From the NCBI GenBank assembly GCA_021234155.1, contig JAJEKV010000102.1, positions 1,606,456-1,670,455 on the forward strand: 64,000 nucleotides of DNA, read 5' to 3'. Under the pieces are notes generated by a model. The model had not been told where the DNA came from, did no database searches, and saw only the letters and a list, made by a program, of their open reading frames with translations. The position numbers and the translations under genes are program-made. Below, one piece after another: positions 24,007 through 34,516 of this stretch (positions within the stretch are counted from its first letter, which is position 1; each line of letters starts with the position of its first letter). This stretch comes from Isoetes taiwanensis (taxonomy: Eukaryota > Streptophyta > Lycopodiopsida > Isoetales > Isoetaceae).

Positions 24007-25614
24007 TGTGACGTTCCAGGGGAATATACGCTATAAATACGTATATTCCTGGACCCGTCACCATACAAGTCTACCTAAGTAGCCTTGTATGCATTGGAAA
24101 GTGGCAAGGGGTGCACATCTAAGTTAATTGTTTAACTTAGATAACCTTAGGATAAGACCCATTTCCACATGGCCTTATCCTATTGGGCAACCGCCACACG
24201 ACCTCATCCTAGTGGTGCCACGTGGCATCCCATGTGGACGCTCACCTATATTAGCTCTAACCCTAACCCTAGACCCTTTTTCCCTGACCTAGCCTCTAAA
24301 CCCTCATCTACGCGCCCGAAACTCCGTTTCGAGCACCGTTCGTCGTAGCCTAGCCTGGAGCAGCAGCCCCTGGAAGGTGTGTATGATCGTAGAGCGAGCC
24401 ACGTCAAGGAGCATGGAGACGCCGGGGATGGGAGGAAGCGCTTCTGGAGGAGGTAGGTTGAGTAGAGTCCATGTTAGTTCATCTGGGAGTTAGCACTCCA
24501 GATGGGTTAGTATTTCGTAGCTAGAATAGAGCCAACCTAGATCCTTTGTTGAACATCTTGAACCCTAACTGATAGTTAGATATGTATGATTAGGTTAAGA
24601 TGTTCATATGATATTGTTCATGATGATTATGTGATGTTGGTTGATCATGTTTGTTCCTCTTGTGTTGGGAAGGGGGGTAGAGACCTAGGGCCATATGTAG
24701 TATGCTCCTAGTATAGATCCCTTAGTTCCTATTATATGCGGCATGTGCATAGGAACCCACCAGGCTATGGAGGCTATGATGTGACTCGGCACTACATAAC
24801 GGGGCTAGAGGCAATATGGAGGGAGGATCCCTGTCGAGCGGGGGCTACGGGGGATCCCATAGTGGGCTAGGCTTATGGCCGGTCACTTCGTGTGGGCGGG
24901 CATGGGTCCGACACCTCCCAGGGCGAAGGTGTTGCCCCGCCTCTCAAGAGTTGCAAGTGTCGGCTTGGCTCTTGTTTTGGGGGGTTCAGTCGGGTACGAA
25001 TCGTGTGTCGTCACGATTCTCTAGCCGCCGTGGAGCCTCTAGACCCCGAAGGGGAGATGCAACCCTTCCTACCTCAACGGACCAGGAGATGCAACTGGAG
25101 TAGTCCCGGATGGGTGATGCCATGGGATTGCGTGTGATCCGGAAGGTTAGAGTCATGCCGAGCCTGATCTAGCCCATCCGCAAAGTATGCCTGAGGGGCG
25201 GATGGAGTGGTCAACCCTAGCCATTGTCTTATGCCAGCCCGCCATTGTTATGACTTCGGTCCGCTCTATCTTGAGGCCTATCCATTCGGTCGACTTCCTA
25301 ATGTGCCGCATCCACGGGTAGGAGCTCTCACGTTTTATGGTATGTGGCTATGTTCTTTGCACCTTTGGATATGTGATGGACTACCCTTCGAGGTAATATT
25401 TGTATTGTTGATGCTAGTTCTGACATGTTTATCGCTTCCGCTGTTATAGGAGCCCATAGGGGAAGGGCGCGCAAGACACCTTCGTGTCCCCTCCCCGCGC
25501 TAAGGTCACCTTAGGTGCGGGGTAGACGAAGGGCCTGTGCGGTTGTTGAGCCGGATGGGGGATTTCCTGCCGAGTGTACGGCCGGGTGCCGTATGTTTAG
25601 CAGGGAGCGTCACA
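24007..25614 (+). repeat. 5' LTR of O (1608 bp)
   Basis: The termini are TGTGACG...CGTCACA, so the LTR has TG/CA ends with a 7-bp inverted repeat. It contains TAACCCTAACCCTAG at 24257-24272, a telomere-like word that is simply part of the LTR and recurs in the 3' copy. Differences from the 3' LTR over the first 700 bp are few: a few substitutions/indels and a 14-bp repeat difference near 49720. The promoter and TSS are not resolved. Confidence 0.93.
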
Positions 25615-25615
25615 A

Positions 25616-25628
25616 TGGTATCAGAGCC
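25616..25628 (+). other. Primer-binding site of O (initiator tRNA-Met)
   Basis: TGGTATCAGAGCC, one base after the 5' LTR, is the usual complement to the 3' end of plant initiator tRNA-Met. It marks the minus-strand DNA start. Confidence 0.9.
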
Positions 25629-26195
25629 AAGTTCTTGGTTGACCAGGAACTAGCACTGACCATAACCTTGAAAGTAGTCTAACAAGCTTATAGGGGGTGT
25701 GAAATAAAAATTTTCCACCATCGAACCTCGAAAATAAGGGAAAATTTTTTTCTCTTAGGTAGTGGGTCCGAAATTAGCTTAAGTGTTAGACGAAGAAATG
25801 AATGAGTCGAATTCATCCTCTAGTAAATTGGTGTGGAAATTATGTATCTGCATCAAATTTCACATAAAATGGGTCGAAGAATCATGCCAATCGGAGACCC
25901 GAGTGAAAAATGGCGCAAATCCATAATTAGCACTTCAAACCATTAGGAAATTCGAAAATATTAAAGTATAATACGAAATTAATACAAAGTTAATATATAC
26001 ATTAATAATTAAATAATTACTAAATACGGTGTAATTAATAAGGGAGGCTATAATAAATAGGGGTAATTATGGTGGGAGAATATTCCTAGGGACCCTCCTT
26101 TTTAAATATCTGACACCTCATTCTCTCTCCAACCATCCCCACCACCATCTCTCTCTTGATCAGCCTTACGTCACCCATTTCCTGAACTGTAAGAT

Positions 26196-27307
26196 ATGGC
26201 ACGCACTAAACAAACCTACAGGAAGCCTGGCCCTAGGCGAACACCCTCCATGGCGGCAGCAGCAGCGGGCGGTCATGGCAAGCAGATACCACCCCACCTG
26301 AGGCCCAACCTAGACGAGGGGGGGGCTGGCCTTCATCCAACGACTCCTTCCACGACGCCGAAGAGAGTGCACCTAGCCCCAGCGGCAGCTCGTCATCGGC
26401 GGGCACCCAGAGAACCGGCGAGTCCCGCCACTTTGGGCCCTCGACGGACACCGAGGTCGAGGAGCAGGTTGAAGAACAGGTGGGCGGGCAGCAACAGCAG
26501 CACCAAACTCAGGAGGCAGGCCCTTCAGCACCTAAGAAGAAGGGCAAGGAAAAAGTTGCGGAGTGGCCAGAAGAGAAGGCTGCTAGGAAGAAGAGGGAGC
26601 GCGAGCGGGAGCTCAGGCGACAGGAGAGAAGGACAAAGGGAAGAAACGACCGGCCTCGCGGGACCATCGTTATTGAAGAGCCTCCTGAAGAGGAGGAGGC
26701 CCGGGAAGGGGGAGACGGCGAGGAGGAGGAGGAGCAGCAGGGGCCCGACGCTAGACCACCTTACCCTAAGTGGCCGGAGCCACCAAAGGTGGTCAAGAAG
26801 CAGAAGGTGAGAGAACGAGAATTCACGCTCCGTCAGGATCGTGAATTCATGCGTAAGATGAAGGTATACCAGGAGTACCTCCGTCGCTGGACGAGGTACA
26901 ATGACTGGTATTGCCGTCAAGAGGTGCAGCGGGCCGTGGAGGGCGGCAGGCCGAAGAAAAATCAGCCGAAGCCACCCCCACCTAGACCGGAAAAACCCAA
27001 AAGGGTTCACCACGGGCCGAACAGTGTGTACGCCCGGGTGTTTAGGGAGATCAAGCACTTCCAGATGTGCACAAATCTCCTCATAAGGAAGGCGCCCTTC
27101 GAGCGTCTCCTTCGGGAAGTCATGCAGCAGTTCCGGACCGATTATAGGGTTACCCCTCTAATGACCCGGGCTCTGCAAGAGGCTGCTGAAGCAGAGCTGG
27201 TGCAGCTCTTTGAGGAAGGGAATCTCTGTGCCATCCATGCTAAGAGAGTCACCCTTATGCCAAAGGACATTCACTTAGCACGGAGGATTCGCAGGGAGAG
27301 GCCCTAG
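26196..27307 (+). CDS. Retrotransposon-encoded histone H3-like protein (H3 tail + charged linker + H3 core)
   Basis: The first ORF after the 5' LTR starts [10 protein letters not shown], the N-terminal tail of H3 with Tyr at A7, K4 and K9 kept and S10 replaced by Pro. About 270 residues follow that are Ser/acidic, then Lys/Arg/Glu-rich (probable coiled coil), then [10 protein letters not shown] and a basic WxxYxxW stretch. The last 87 codons (27044-27304) are an H3 histone fold: [51 protein letters not shown] and LARRIR. By eye about two thirds of these positions equal canonical H3, with alpha-1, loop 1, alpha-2, loop 2 and alpha-3 at normal length. It is not CENH3-like, because loop 1 is not extended. 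The tail frame (from 26196) and the body frame (open from about 26282 to 27307) differ by one base, and a run of eight G at 26318-26325 lies at the switch. That is either a consensus error, a true mutation or programmed -1 frameshifting. Nucleosomal or particle-packaging roles are conjecture. Confidence 0.9.
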
Positions 27308-27527
27308 GCCTTAATTTTGTAAATTTTGTTAGAAAGTTAAAATTTTCATGTACTATGTTTTCCTATTAATATAAAAATTACTTTCCTGTAAAATGTTGGA
27401 TGCCTGAAATCTAGGAAATTAAACCCAAGTGTAGTAGAATTCTTTATAACATGCTTAGAAATACCCTAGAAATCATGACTACAACGAAAATTTTGGCAAA
27501 AAAATCATCCAAAAGCAAAAAATCGGG

Positions 27528-27802
27528 CCAACCGGGTGAGACCGCGCCAAACGCGTCTGCGTTCGCGACGCGGAGGCCATCCGCGCGGACTCACCCGGGT
27601 GCGCTGAAATCATGCTTTTAGGTGTCAGTTTTGTTCAAAATAAGTTGCTAGTTAGGTTAGAATTGATCCAATTAGCCATGTTAGCATCTTCAAACTCCCA
27701 AAAATGACCAAAATTGGTTCCAAAATCGGCCAACCGGGTGAGACCGCGCCAAACGCGTCTGCGTTCGCGACGCGGAGGCCATCCGCGCGGACTCACCCGG
27801 GT
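27528..27802 (+). repeat. Two identical 73-bp GC-rich hairpin repeats in O
   Basis: The copies are at 27528-27600 and 27730-27802, 202 bp apart, and identical as I read them. Each starts CCAACCGGGTGAG and ends CTCACCCGGGT (outer stem). Inside is CGCGTC...GACGCG around TGCGTTCGC (inner stem). They lie between the H3-like ORF and ORF B in otherwise AT-rich sequence. Element I has five hairpin repeats in the equivalent zone. Confidence 0.9.
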
Positions 27803-28081
27803 CAGCCCATTTTCGACCCAAATTAGCCAAATTTGACCAAACAAACTGCCATGTAGTGTTTCTTGCTTTGCTTTGCTTAGATTTGCACTTCATGGTAGCT
27901 CAATTGGACACCCAGAGCCATAGAACAAAGGTCTTCCCCATCTAGGAACCTTTTGCACGAATCCCGAGGTCAACCATAGGCTATAAAAAGGGCCTCATTT
28001 GTCATTTTCCCTTCCACAGAACTGCTCTCAGCCACTTAGGCGATTTTCTGACTCCTTACTGATCCTTGCAAGCCTTGCTCA

Positions 28082-29602
28082 ATGGCGCCCAACAACTTTG
28101 AAAGATGGTACAATGCTGCAAACCATATCCATCAGCTCCCTGCTGACCAAGCCTTCTCTGTGTTTGACCACTTGTTTGATCTTCATGCAACTCTGTCTAG
28201 AACACCATACTACACAGATATCATGTGCCAATACGACCAACAGGTCCTACCTTGGGAAGTTAGACTACCCCCTAGGGGAGGGAATTGGGTTTCCCTTGAG
28301 ACACTCACCCAAGCCTTAGGTCGAGAGATGGGAGGATCCAAAGGCAAGAAACAGCTATGGGATAGGACTAGGACCATGCCAGATTACATGACCTGCAGAC
28401 ATAATAGGCATAGGTACCTTTCATCTCAGACAGCCCTTGCCCTCTTCATGCACTATAAGTCAATCAACAAAGTAGGGGAACCTTCCGTTCAGCCCTTAGA
28501 TTTAGCTCCACTTAATACCCGTAGGGCCCAGGAGCAGATTCTCAATATAGAATCCTCCGCATATGAACACCATGGCACGACATCGGGGGCACCAATTCTG
28601 CAGATAGACGAAGACTACGAGCAACTAGGGGAGCAAAACCCAGAGTGGGAGAGCAGGGAGGCAACAAGAATGCAGAGGTACATGTCAAGGCACGACGACG
28701 ACATCAGAAGAGCCACCGAGCCACCGGTCGGCATCACAGCTCTGTCGCCGATAGTCATCGACGGAGAGGAGTACATTCTAGCAAATGACATCCTCAACTT
28801 GTCATCCGCCAGAACGGGGACTTGAATCGGCGAGCTTCTAGGCATGATAGCACATGGGAAAAGCACGGACCTCATCGACTATTCATACCGGAGATTCCAA
28901 GGGGAGCTGGCGGAGAGACATTCTTATCTTTGGGGAGACAATGTCGACATAGCGGCCTATCGGCCAGATATAAAGGGAAATCTATCGCCAGAACCCTGTC
29001 ATTTGAGGAGGAGTTCCAGCAGATACAGAGCACACTGTACAAACCAGGGAGGGGCCCAAGCTCCAGCCGGACAGTTCGAGCCAGGAGCATGAGGGAAGGG
29101 TCCAGTAGCATCAACTTGGACAATGCAACCAGCATGTGGAGAGACCATGAAGACCTTATGGCAGTAGATGCCTACGGCGGAGCGGCTCAAAGGAAGGGCA
29201 CGGGATCGCGAGGCACGGGTAAGGGCACGGCACTACGTTACTATCTTCCAGCCCTCAGCCAAGGGCAAATGGTAGTCTTCCACAAGGAGTTCAGTCCAAG
29301 GGGGGAAGAATCAGTGGCACTTCTCATAGCACTCTCTGCCGGCAGCATTCAAGATATACACCCATGAAGATCACGTCATCCTTTTCAAGAGGTCCGTAGC
29401 GCTCCATTGCCTCGACTTCGCTAGGGGCCACCTCAGGGACGCATCACTTTCAGTAGTAGCGGCAACTGCACCAGAACTCCCGGAACCGGAAATGGCGCGA
29501 GCACTCGAGGGAGGATCGACAAGGAACATCCTGCGCAACCTCGGCAAAGGCCTCCGATTCAGAGATGTGAAGAATTTCTTTAGGCTTTCAGGAGGCCATT
29601 GA
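28082..29602 (+). pseudogene. ORF B of O: conserved protein of unknown function
   Basis: This starts MAPNNFERWYNAA after a short leader and is open to an in-frame TGA at 28823-28825. The coding pattern continues (IGELLGMIAHGK, SFEEEFQQIQS, then RNILRNLGKGL and VKNFFR), with frame changes near 28985 and 29360, to a stop at 29602. Element I has a homologue at 35279-36793 with the same order of blocks: FxRWYxA, ATxxxTPxYxxIM, EEEFxxIQ, STxNILRNL, VKxF. The full length would be about 500 residues. I recognise no domain. It lies between the H3-like ORF and gag/pol in both elements, so it belongs to the family. Coding for a structural protein or a lineage-specific accessory factor is possible. Confidence 0.75.
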
Positions 29603-29797
29603 TCAGTTACAAGATTTCCTTTTAAGCTTTAAATTGTATTGACTAATCTCTTTGATATTATCATGTAATGTACTTCTATATATTAATGACTTATTATCAT
29701 CTTGACTTGTAAGTGAAATTTTCACATGATTACTTTTGTATCTAACAATAAATTAATTGTAAACGGATATAATTGATATGTAAAACAAATAACAAGG
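29603..29797. other. Short AT-rich gap where gag would be expected
   Basis: Between the end of ORF B and the protease there are only about 195 AT-rich bases. In element I the same interval holds a gag ORF with a CCHC knuckle. O therefore lacks recognisable gag. Confidence 0.7.
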
Positions 29798-30888
29798 TAT
29801 TGAAGTCTAAGCCAAGGCCAGTTGCTATGGCAAACGGCTCCATTCGGCACACTAAGGGGAGGAGGATCACGTTCGACATAGACCTTAGTGGAAGTAAGTG
29901 GCCGATGGGAGCAGAAGTCATGGAAATTGGAAGGTATGACCTTATAGTGGGCATTTGAAGCCAGCAAAAGCCATGATTGATTGTGATCGCAACGAAGTCG
30001 CCATGACGGCACCGGACGGCACCAAATTCATAGTAAAAGGTAAGAAGGCAGCTCCTTCTATGCAGTGTATTTCCTTGAAGCACCTAAGGAAAAGTATAGA
30101 AAGAAATAAGGTGGATTACATTTTGAGGTTAGAGGCAATTGAGCCCAATAAGCAAGATGGAAGTGATAAAAGGGGAGTCGAGTTTGCCCAAGCCAGTAGC
30201 AAGGCTCATCTCAGAATTTAAGGATGTATTCCCGGATGAAATCCGCAATTACCACCTTACAAGGGTGTGGAGTGTGAGATCACATTAGCTCCATGCTAAG
30301 CCTACCAAGAAGGCACCTTACGGGATGAGCACCCGAATTGACAGAACTCAAGAAGCAACTCCGGGAATTGCTTGAGCTTGGGTTTATTAGAGCAAGTGTG
30401 TCTCCTTTGAGACACCTATACTCTTTGTGAAGAAGAAAGATGGGAGCTTAAGAATGTGCATAGACTATCGCCCGACTCAACAAGCGCACGATTAAGAACA
30501 AGTATGCATTGCCAAGGGCGATGATTTGATGGATCAGCTCCAAGGAGCAAGGGTATTCTCAAAAATTGACTTAAGGTCGTGGTACCATCGGATAAGAATT
30601 AAGGAAGAGGATATCCATAAGACCGCCTTTAGAACGCGGTATGGTCACTTTGAGTTCACAGTAATGCCCTTTGGATTGTCGAACGCTCCAGCAACTTTTA
30701 TGCGCCTCATGAACGACGTCTTCAGGGATTTTCTAGATGAGTTTGTCATTGTCTTCTTCGACGACATTCTAGTCTATAGCAAGTCCATTGAAGATCATGA
30801 TCAGCATTTGAGGAAAGTCTTGGAGAAGCTGAGACGCCATCGCTTGTATGGCAAGCTCTCCAAATGCCACTTTGCTACCGAAAGAGTG
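29798..30888 (+). pseudogene. Pol of O, 5' part: protease and reverse transcriptase up to the I insertion
   Basis: The region 29798-29955 encodes the end of an aspartic protease region: VAMANGSIRHTKGRR, DIDLSG, MEIGRYDLIVGI. RT follows: [17 protein letters not shown] (about 30421-30470, frameshifted), then an open frame from 30526 with [18 protein letters not shown] (first catalytic Asp), [19 protein letters not shown] and FFDDILVYS (catalytic DD). The frame ends at ATERV, where element I is inserted. The missing part resumes at 46111. Several 1-base breaks upstream of 30526 prevent a continuous polyprotein as written. Confidence 0.85.
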
Positions 30889-32473
30889 TGTGACGTTCCA
30901 ACATAATATACGCCCCAATACGTATATTATACTGCCACGTCACACGTACATGTCACAAGTGACATGTACTTGAGAGTAGGACAACGTTGCACCTAGGAGC
31001 TAAAGGTTGCACCTAGGGGGCAACCTTGGATGTTGGGTATGTAATTAAACATACACAACAAAAGGTTCCTTGTTCATCCATTTCCAAATGGCTCAAAGCC
31101 ATTTGCCCATGTGGATGCCCTAACCTAGATAGGGTCTATATAAGGGCTAAAACCCTAGACCCTAGCTCTCCTTTCACTTTGCCAATTAGGGTTTTCTAGA
31201 GCTTCCTTTCCTCTTTCGCATTTAGGGCTTTCCTGGGCCAATTCGGCCAAGGTAAGGCTCGAAATCGCATTGCCAGGCTCCGAAAAGTCGGATTTGCACA
31301 ACAGGTTCTTGAGTAGCGGTGCCTTCGCAAGATCAGAGCATGGGCGCCTTCGAGGATCGGGGAGCAAGCCAAGGAGCGGTATCTAGTTGTTCTCACAGCA
31401 AACCCGCCTTTAGGCATGGCAATATGCCGGTTTAGTATGTTAGATCATCTCTGGAAGCCTTGTAGATCCCTAGATCTGAGACTCTAACGAATGAACCTAA
31501 CATTGGATGTTAAGTAGATAGATTGATATGATTCTCTATCTCTGTTCTGTGATATTGCATGTATTTCACTCTGTGATCTCCCTTGTTGTGGGAAGGGGGT
31601 AGAGACCTAAAGGTCGTGTAGAAGATGCTCCTAGCATAGCACCTTAGTTCCCACATAATTGCGCCCGTGGCACGAGCCCACCTGGCTGTGGGTGAAGGGG
31701 CAAGGCCGGTTGATAAGGAGGAACTTGTCTCATCGCGGACTGACCCCTCTGGTAGTAAAGCCTATCGGGGGTCTTTGCTGGCTAGGCTTAATGGCTTGTC
31801 ACTGCGTGTGGGCAAGGCATGAGCTCGACACTCGTGGGGTGGTGGATATGACCTTCCAGTGAGTTCAAGTCGAATAAGGGCAGTGGCCCTCTAGCCGCCT
31901 GCGATGAGCATGGATACCTCTGGAGGAGAGGCAGCTCTCTTCCTGCCTCATCGGGGTTGGGGAGATGCAACCCAGCCAATGGTAGCCCCTCAAGATTCAC
32001 CCTACAGACTACGGCCAAGTCCCAACACTTTTTCAGCCTACTGCAAAGTGTGTGCGGGAGGGGCGGATGGAGTGGACTACCCTAAGCCATGTTCTATGCC
32101 AGCCAAATCCATTGCCATGAATTCTGTCTGCAATGAACTCTGGAGGCCTAGCCGTCAGTCATCCCCCTTGAGTCCGAGCCCTGGGTAGGATCTTTCCTTT
32201 GTATTATTGTTATGAAGGTATTGCTAACTCTGTGATGTTGCTATTGTTATGGTGATTGTGTTGTATATTATTAGTTGTGCTCACGTTTGTTAGTTACGCT
32301 TCCAGAATAGGTCGATCCGATGGAAGGCGGATGAATGACACATCCACTCTTCCCTTGCCGGCTCTGCCCCCCATGGGAGTGGAGTCGGTGGATAGCCCCC
32401 GCGGCAGTTTGCCGGGGAATGCTCCTCCTTCAATAATGATCACGGGCATCGATAAGGAGTAGGGGCGTCCACA
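30889..32473 (+). repeat. 5' LTR of I (1585 bp)
   Basis: TG...CA ends. It pairs with 44514-46110. The first 40 bases resemble the O LTR start (TGTGACGTTCC then ATATACGC), consistent with sister families. Differences from the 3' LTR are mostly small indels in GC-rich words (for example near 31665 versus 45290), not substitutions. Confidence 0.9.
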
Positions 32474-32474
32474 G

Positions 32475-32485
32475 TGGTATCGAGC
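32475..32485 (+). other. Primer-binding site of I (tRNA-Met, worn)
   Basis: TGGTATCGAGC immediately after the LTR equals the O site TGGTATCAGAGC minus one base. It is a mutated or mis-called initiator tRNA-Met site. Confidence 0.75.
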
Positions 32486-32682
32486 ATGATCTTGGCATCC
32501 AAGATCGAGCAGCCCATTTTTCCCTTAGGACTAACAGTAGATTCGAGTCTTGGGGTATAGCCACCCAAGCAAGAGCTTCGAACAATTGGGAAAATTTCCC
32601 AATTTTTGGGTAGATTTTAGCTCCATGATAGGTTGCTGATGAAGTGTAGCATCTTTCCCAACCTAAATTGTCAAAAAACAGT

Positions 32683-32970
32683 CGACCCCTCACAGAGTGC
32701 GCCCAGCACCATTCGGTTCATAAACCGATTCCACCCCTGGCGCCTTGTGGTGAGTGGTTGACCTCCGCTTGACATAGTTAGGTGTCCCAATTAATTAAGA
32801 TAATGGTGTAGTTTGGATTATTCCCTTAGTTCTAGATAGGATTGTATGTTATAACACTAAGAAACTCCCTGTAAATTGTAAAATAGCCTCGAAAGCGATC
32901 GACCCCTCCACGAGTGCCCGGACCCTTTAGGTTGGTAATCCAATCCGGCCCAGCGTCTTGTGTGAGTGGT
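32683..32970 (+). repeat. Hairpin repeats 1-2 of I, before the H3-like ORF
   Basis: The copies are at 32683-32757 and 32900-32970. Each begins CGACCCCTC(C)AC and ends GTGAGTGG, whose ends pair imperfectly, and has CGGTT...AACCG or similar in the centre. They lie between the primer site and the H3-like ORF. Three more copies follow that ORF. Confidence 0.85.
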
Positions 32971-33191
32971 GGGTGTTTTGAAGTATGGTGAACCCAAATG
33001 AATGCCTCGTACCTTCGCTAATGCCCTAGTTTGTTTTCCCCATATATGAATTGCGGGTCCCAACCCTAAATTCCACCTCCCTATAAATAGAAAATTAGGG
33101 TTTCCATTTTACCCCCACCTTTCCTCGAGAACAGCTTCGCCTAAGAAGACGATCTTCAGCGCCAAAGCTTCGAAACCCGACAAACAAAAGC

Positions 33192-34366
33192 ATGGCACCT
33201 GACGAAACAGAGACGCCTCGCGAAGGTTATGCCACCCGGTTATGTGAGCCCAGAGCGAGCCGTCCGTGGCAGGCCGACGGGAGGCAAGTGCACATCGATG
33301 AAGAGGCGGCACCGGTTGAACCACCTAACCCTAACCCTGAAGAGCAGGAACAGGTATCGGAGCACCTTGACTGGGAGGCGGACGCGGCGGCGGAGCTGAG
33401 GAGGGAGCTGCTGAGGGAGATCTTCGAGATAATGAAGAACCGAGCGGAACCAAAGAAGAAGAAGAGGGAAAGAGAAGAAGGCGAAATGAGAAATCTAAGG
33501 CGAGCGCCTAAGGAAAAGGAAGAACTAAGAAAGAGGAGGGAGGAGAAGGAACGAAGAGGGAAGAAAGGAGGAAGCGCAAAAGGAGCCGGAGAAGGTGAGA
33601 GGCGAGAAAGGTAAGGACCGGAAGTGCCGGGCGAGAAGCCGAAGAAGAAGAAGACACCGGCCGCGGGAGTGACCATACAGGAGCCGGATCCTGAGAAGCC
33701 CCCATCCTCGTCTGACGCCGAACTTGAGGAGGGAGCGGGAGGACACGAACCAGGAGAGACTTCGGGCCCTTCAAACCCAATACCGGAGGATGAAGACCCT
33801 GTGGCTAATGCACCGCCCTATCCTAAATGGCCGTCGCCGGAGCACCCCAGCGACAGCACCAAGAAACCAAGGCCGCAGAGGGAGTCCTATGCGCTGAAGC
33901 TGACTTGAAGTACCGGAAGGAGCTAAAGGAGTATACCATGTATATGAAAATGCACGAAGAATACTCCAAATACTACGAAAGAACACGTAGTGAAGACCAT
34001 TGAGGAGGTCGGCCAACGAAAGAAGAACACGTTGAAGCCCACCGAACAGCCAACCCTCCTCCGAAGCCGGCGAAGAGGCCGGCGGACTCAAAATTCGCGA
34101 GGGTGGCCCAAGAAATTAAACACTTCCAGCAGAGCTATGGCTTCCTCATTCCCAGATCCCCCTTTGCACGTCTAACGAGGGAGATTTTGCAGGAGTTCGA
34201 CCCATCCAAACGGGTCACGGACGACATGTTTGCTCGCATCTACTTGAGGAGGCGTCGGAGCAAAGACATCGCATACATTACTTGAAGACTCACGTCGCGT
34301 GTGCTCAACACGCTAAAGAGAGTGACTTGTATGCCCAAAGATATTAGACTAGCTTCGGTTTATTAA
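33192..34366 (+). pseudogene. H3-like ORF of I, decayed
   Basis: The start MAPDETETPREG lacks the ARTKQT tail seen in O. The 33192-33614 frame is acidic, then Lys/Arg/Glu-rich. Other frames continue with APPYPKWPSPE at 33810 (O has [10 protein letters not shown]) and a YRKELKEY...YYERT stretch. The histone core lies at 34109-34366: EIKHFQ, PFARLTREILQEF (alpha-1), then in shifted frames HVACAQHAK (alpha-2 end; H3 NLCAIHAK) and MPKDIRLA (before alpha-3). At least four frame breaks prevent expression of one product as written. The gene clearly shares ancestry with the H3-like ORF of O and lies at the same place. Confidence 0.85.
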
Positions 34367-34516
34367 GAAGGAGGGCCCCCGAACTTGTAAATGACCTTTT
34401 CTTTGGTATAAGTCTATAATTTTGATAAATAAATAAGTCCAATCGAGTTTAAATAGGGTGTATTGCCAATTCTACATTTAGAAATAGCAAAGTTCGAACA
34501 AACCAGGCAATTTGAT

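Noticed and set aside
24257-24272. Telomere-like TAACCCTAACCCTAG
   Set aside because: Only two units, located in the LTR and repeated at the matching spot of the 3' LTR. It is LTR sequence and not a telomere relic.
26525-27058. Long minus-strand Leu-rich frame opposite the H3-like ORF
   Set aside because: Antisense shadow of the charged linker; no signal or domain of its own.
27044-27304. That the H3-like core is a centromeric H3 (CENH3)
   Set aside because: Loop 1 is not lengthened, the tail start is ARTKQT, and NLCAIHAK and MPKDI follow ordinary H3. The element association might tempt one to call it CENH3, but the sequence says H3-like.
33227-33676. Long minus-strand frame rich in Phe/Ser/Leu
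   Set aside because: It is the antisense shadow of the Lys/Glu/Arg-rich part of the H3-like ORF of I.
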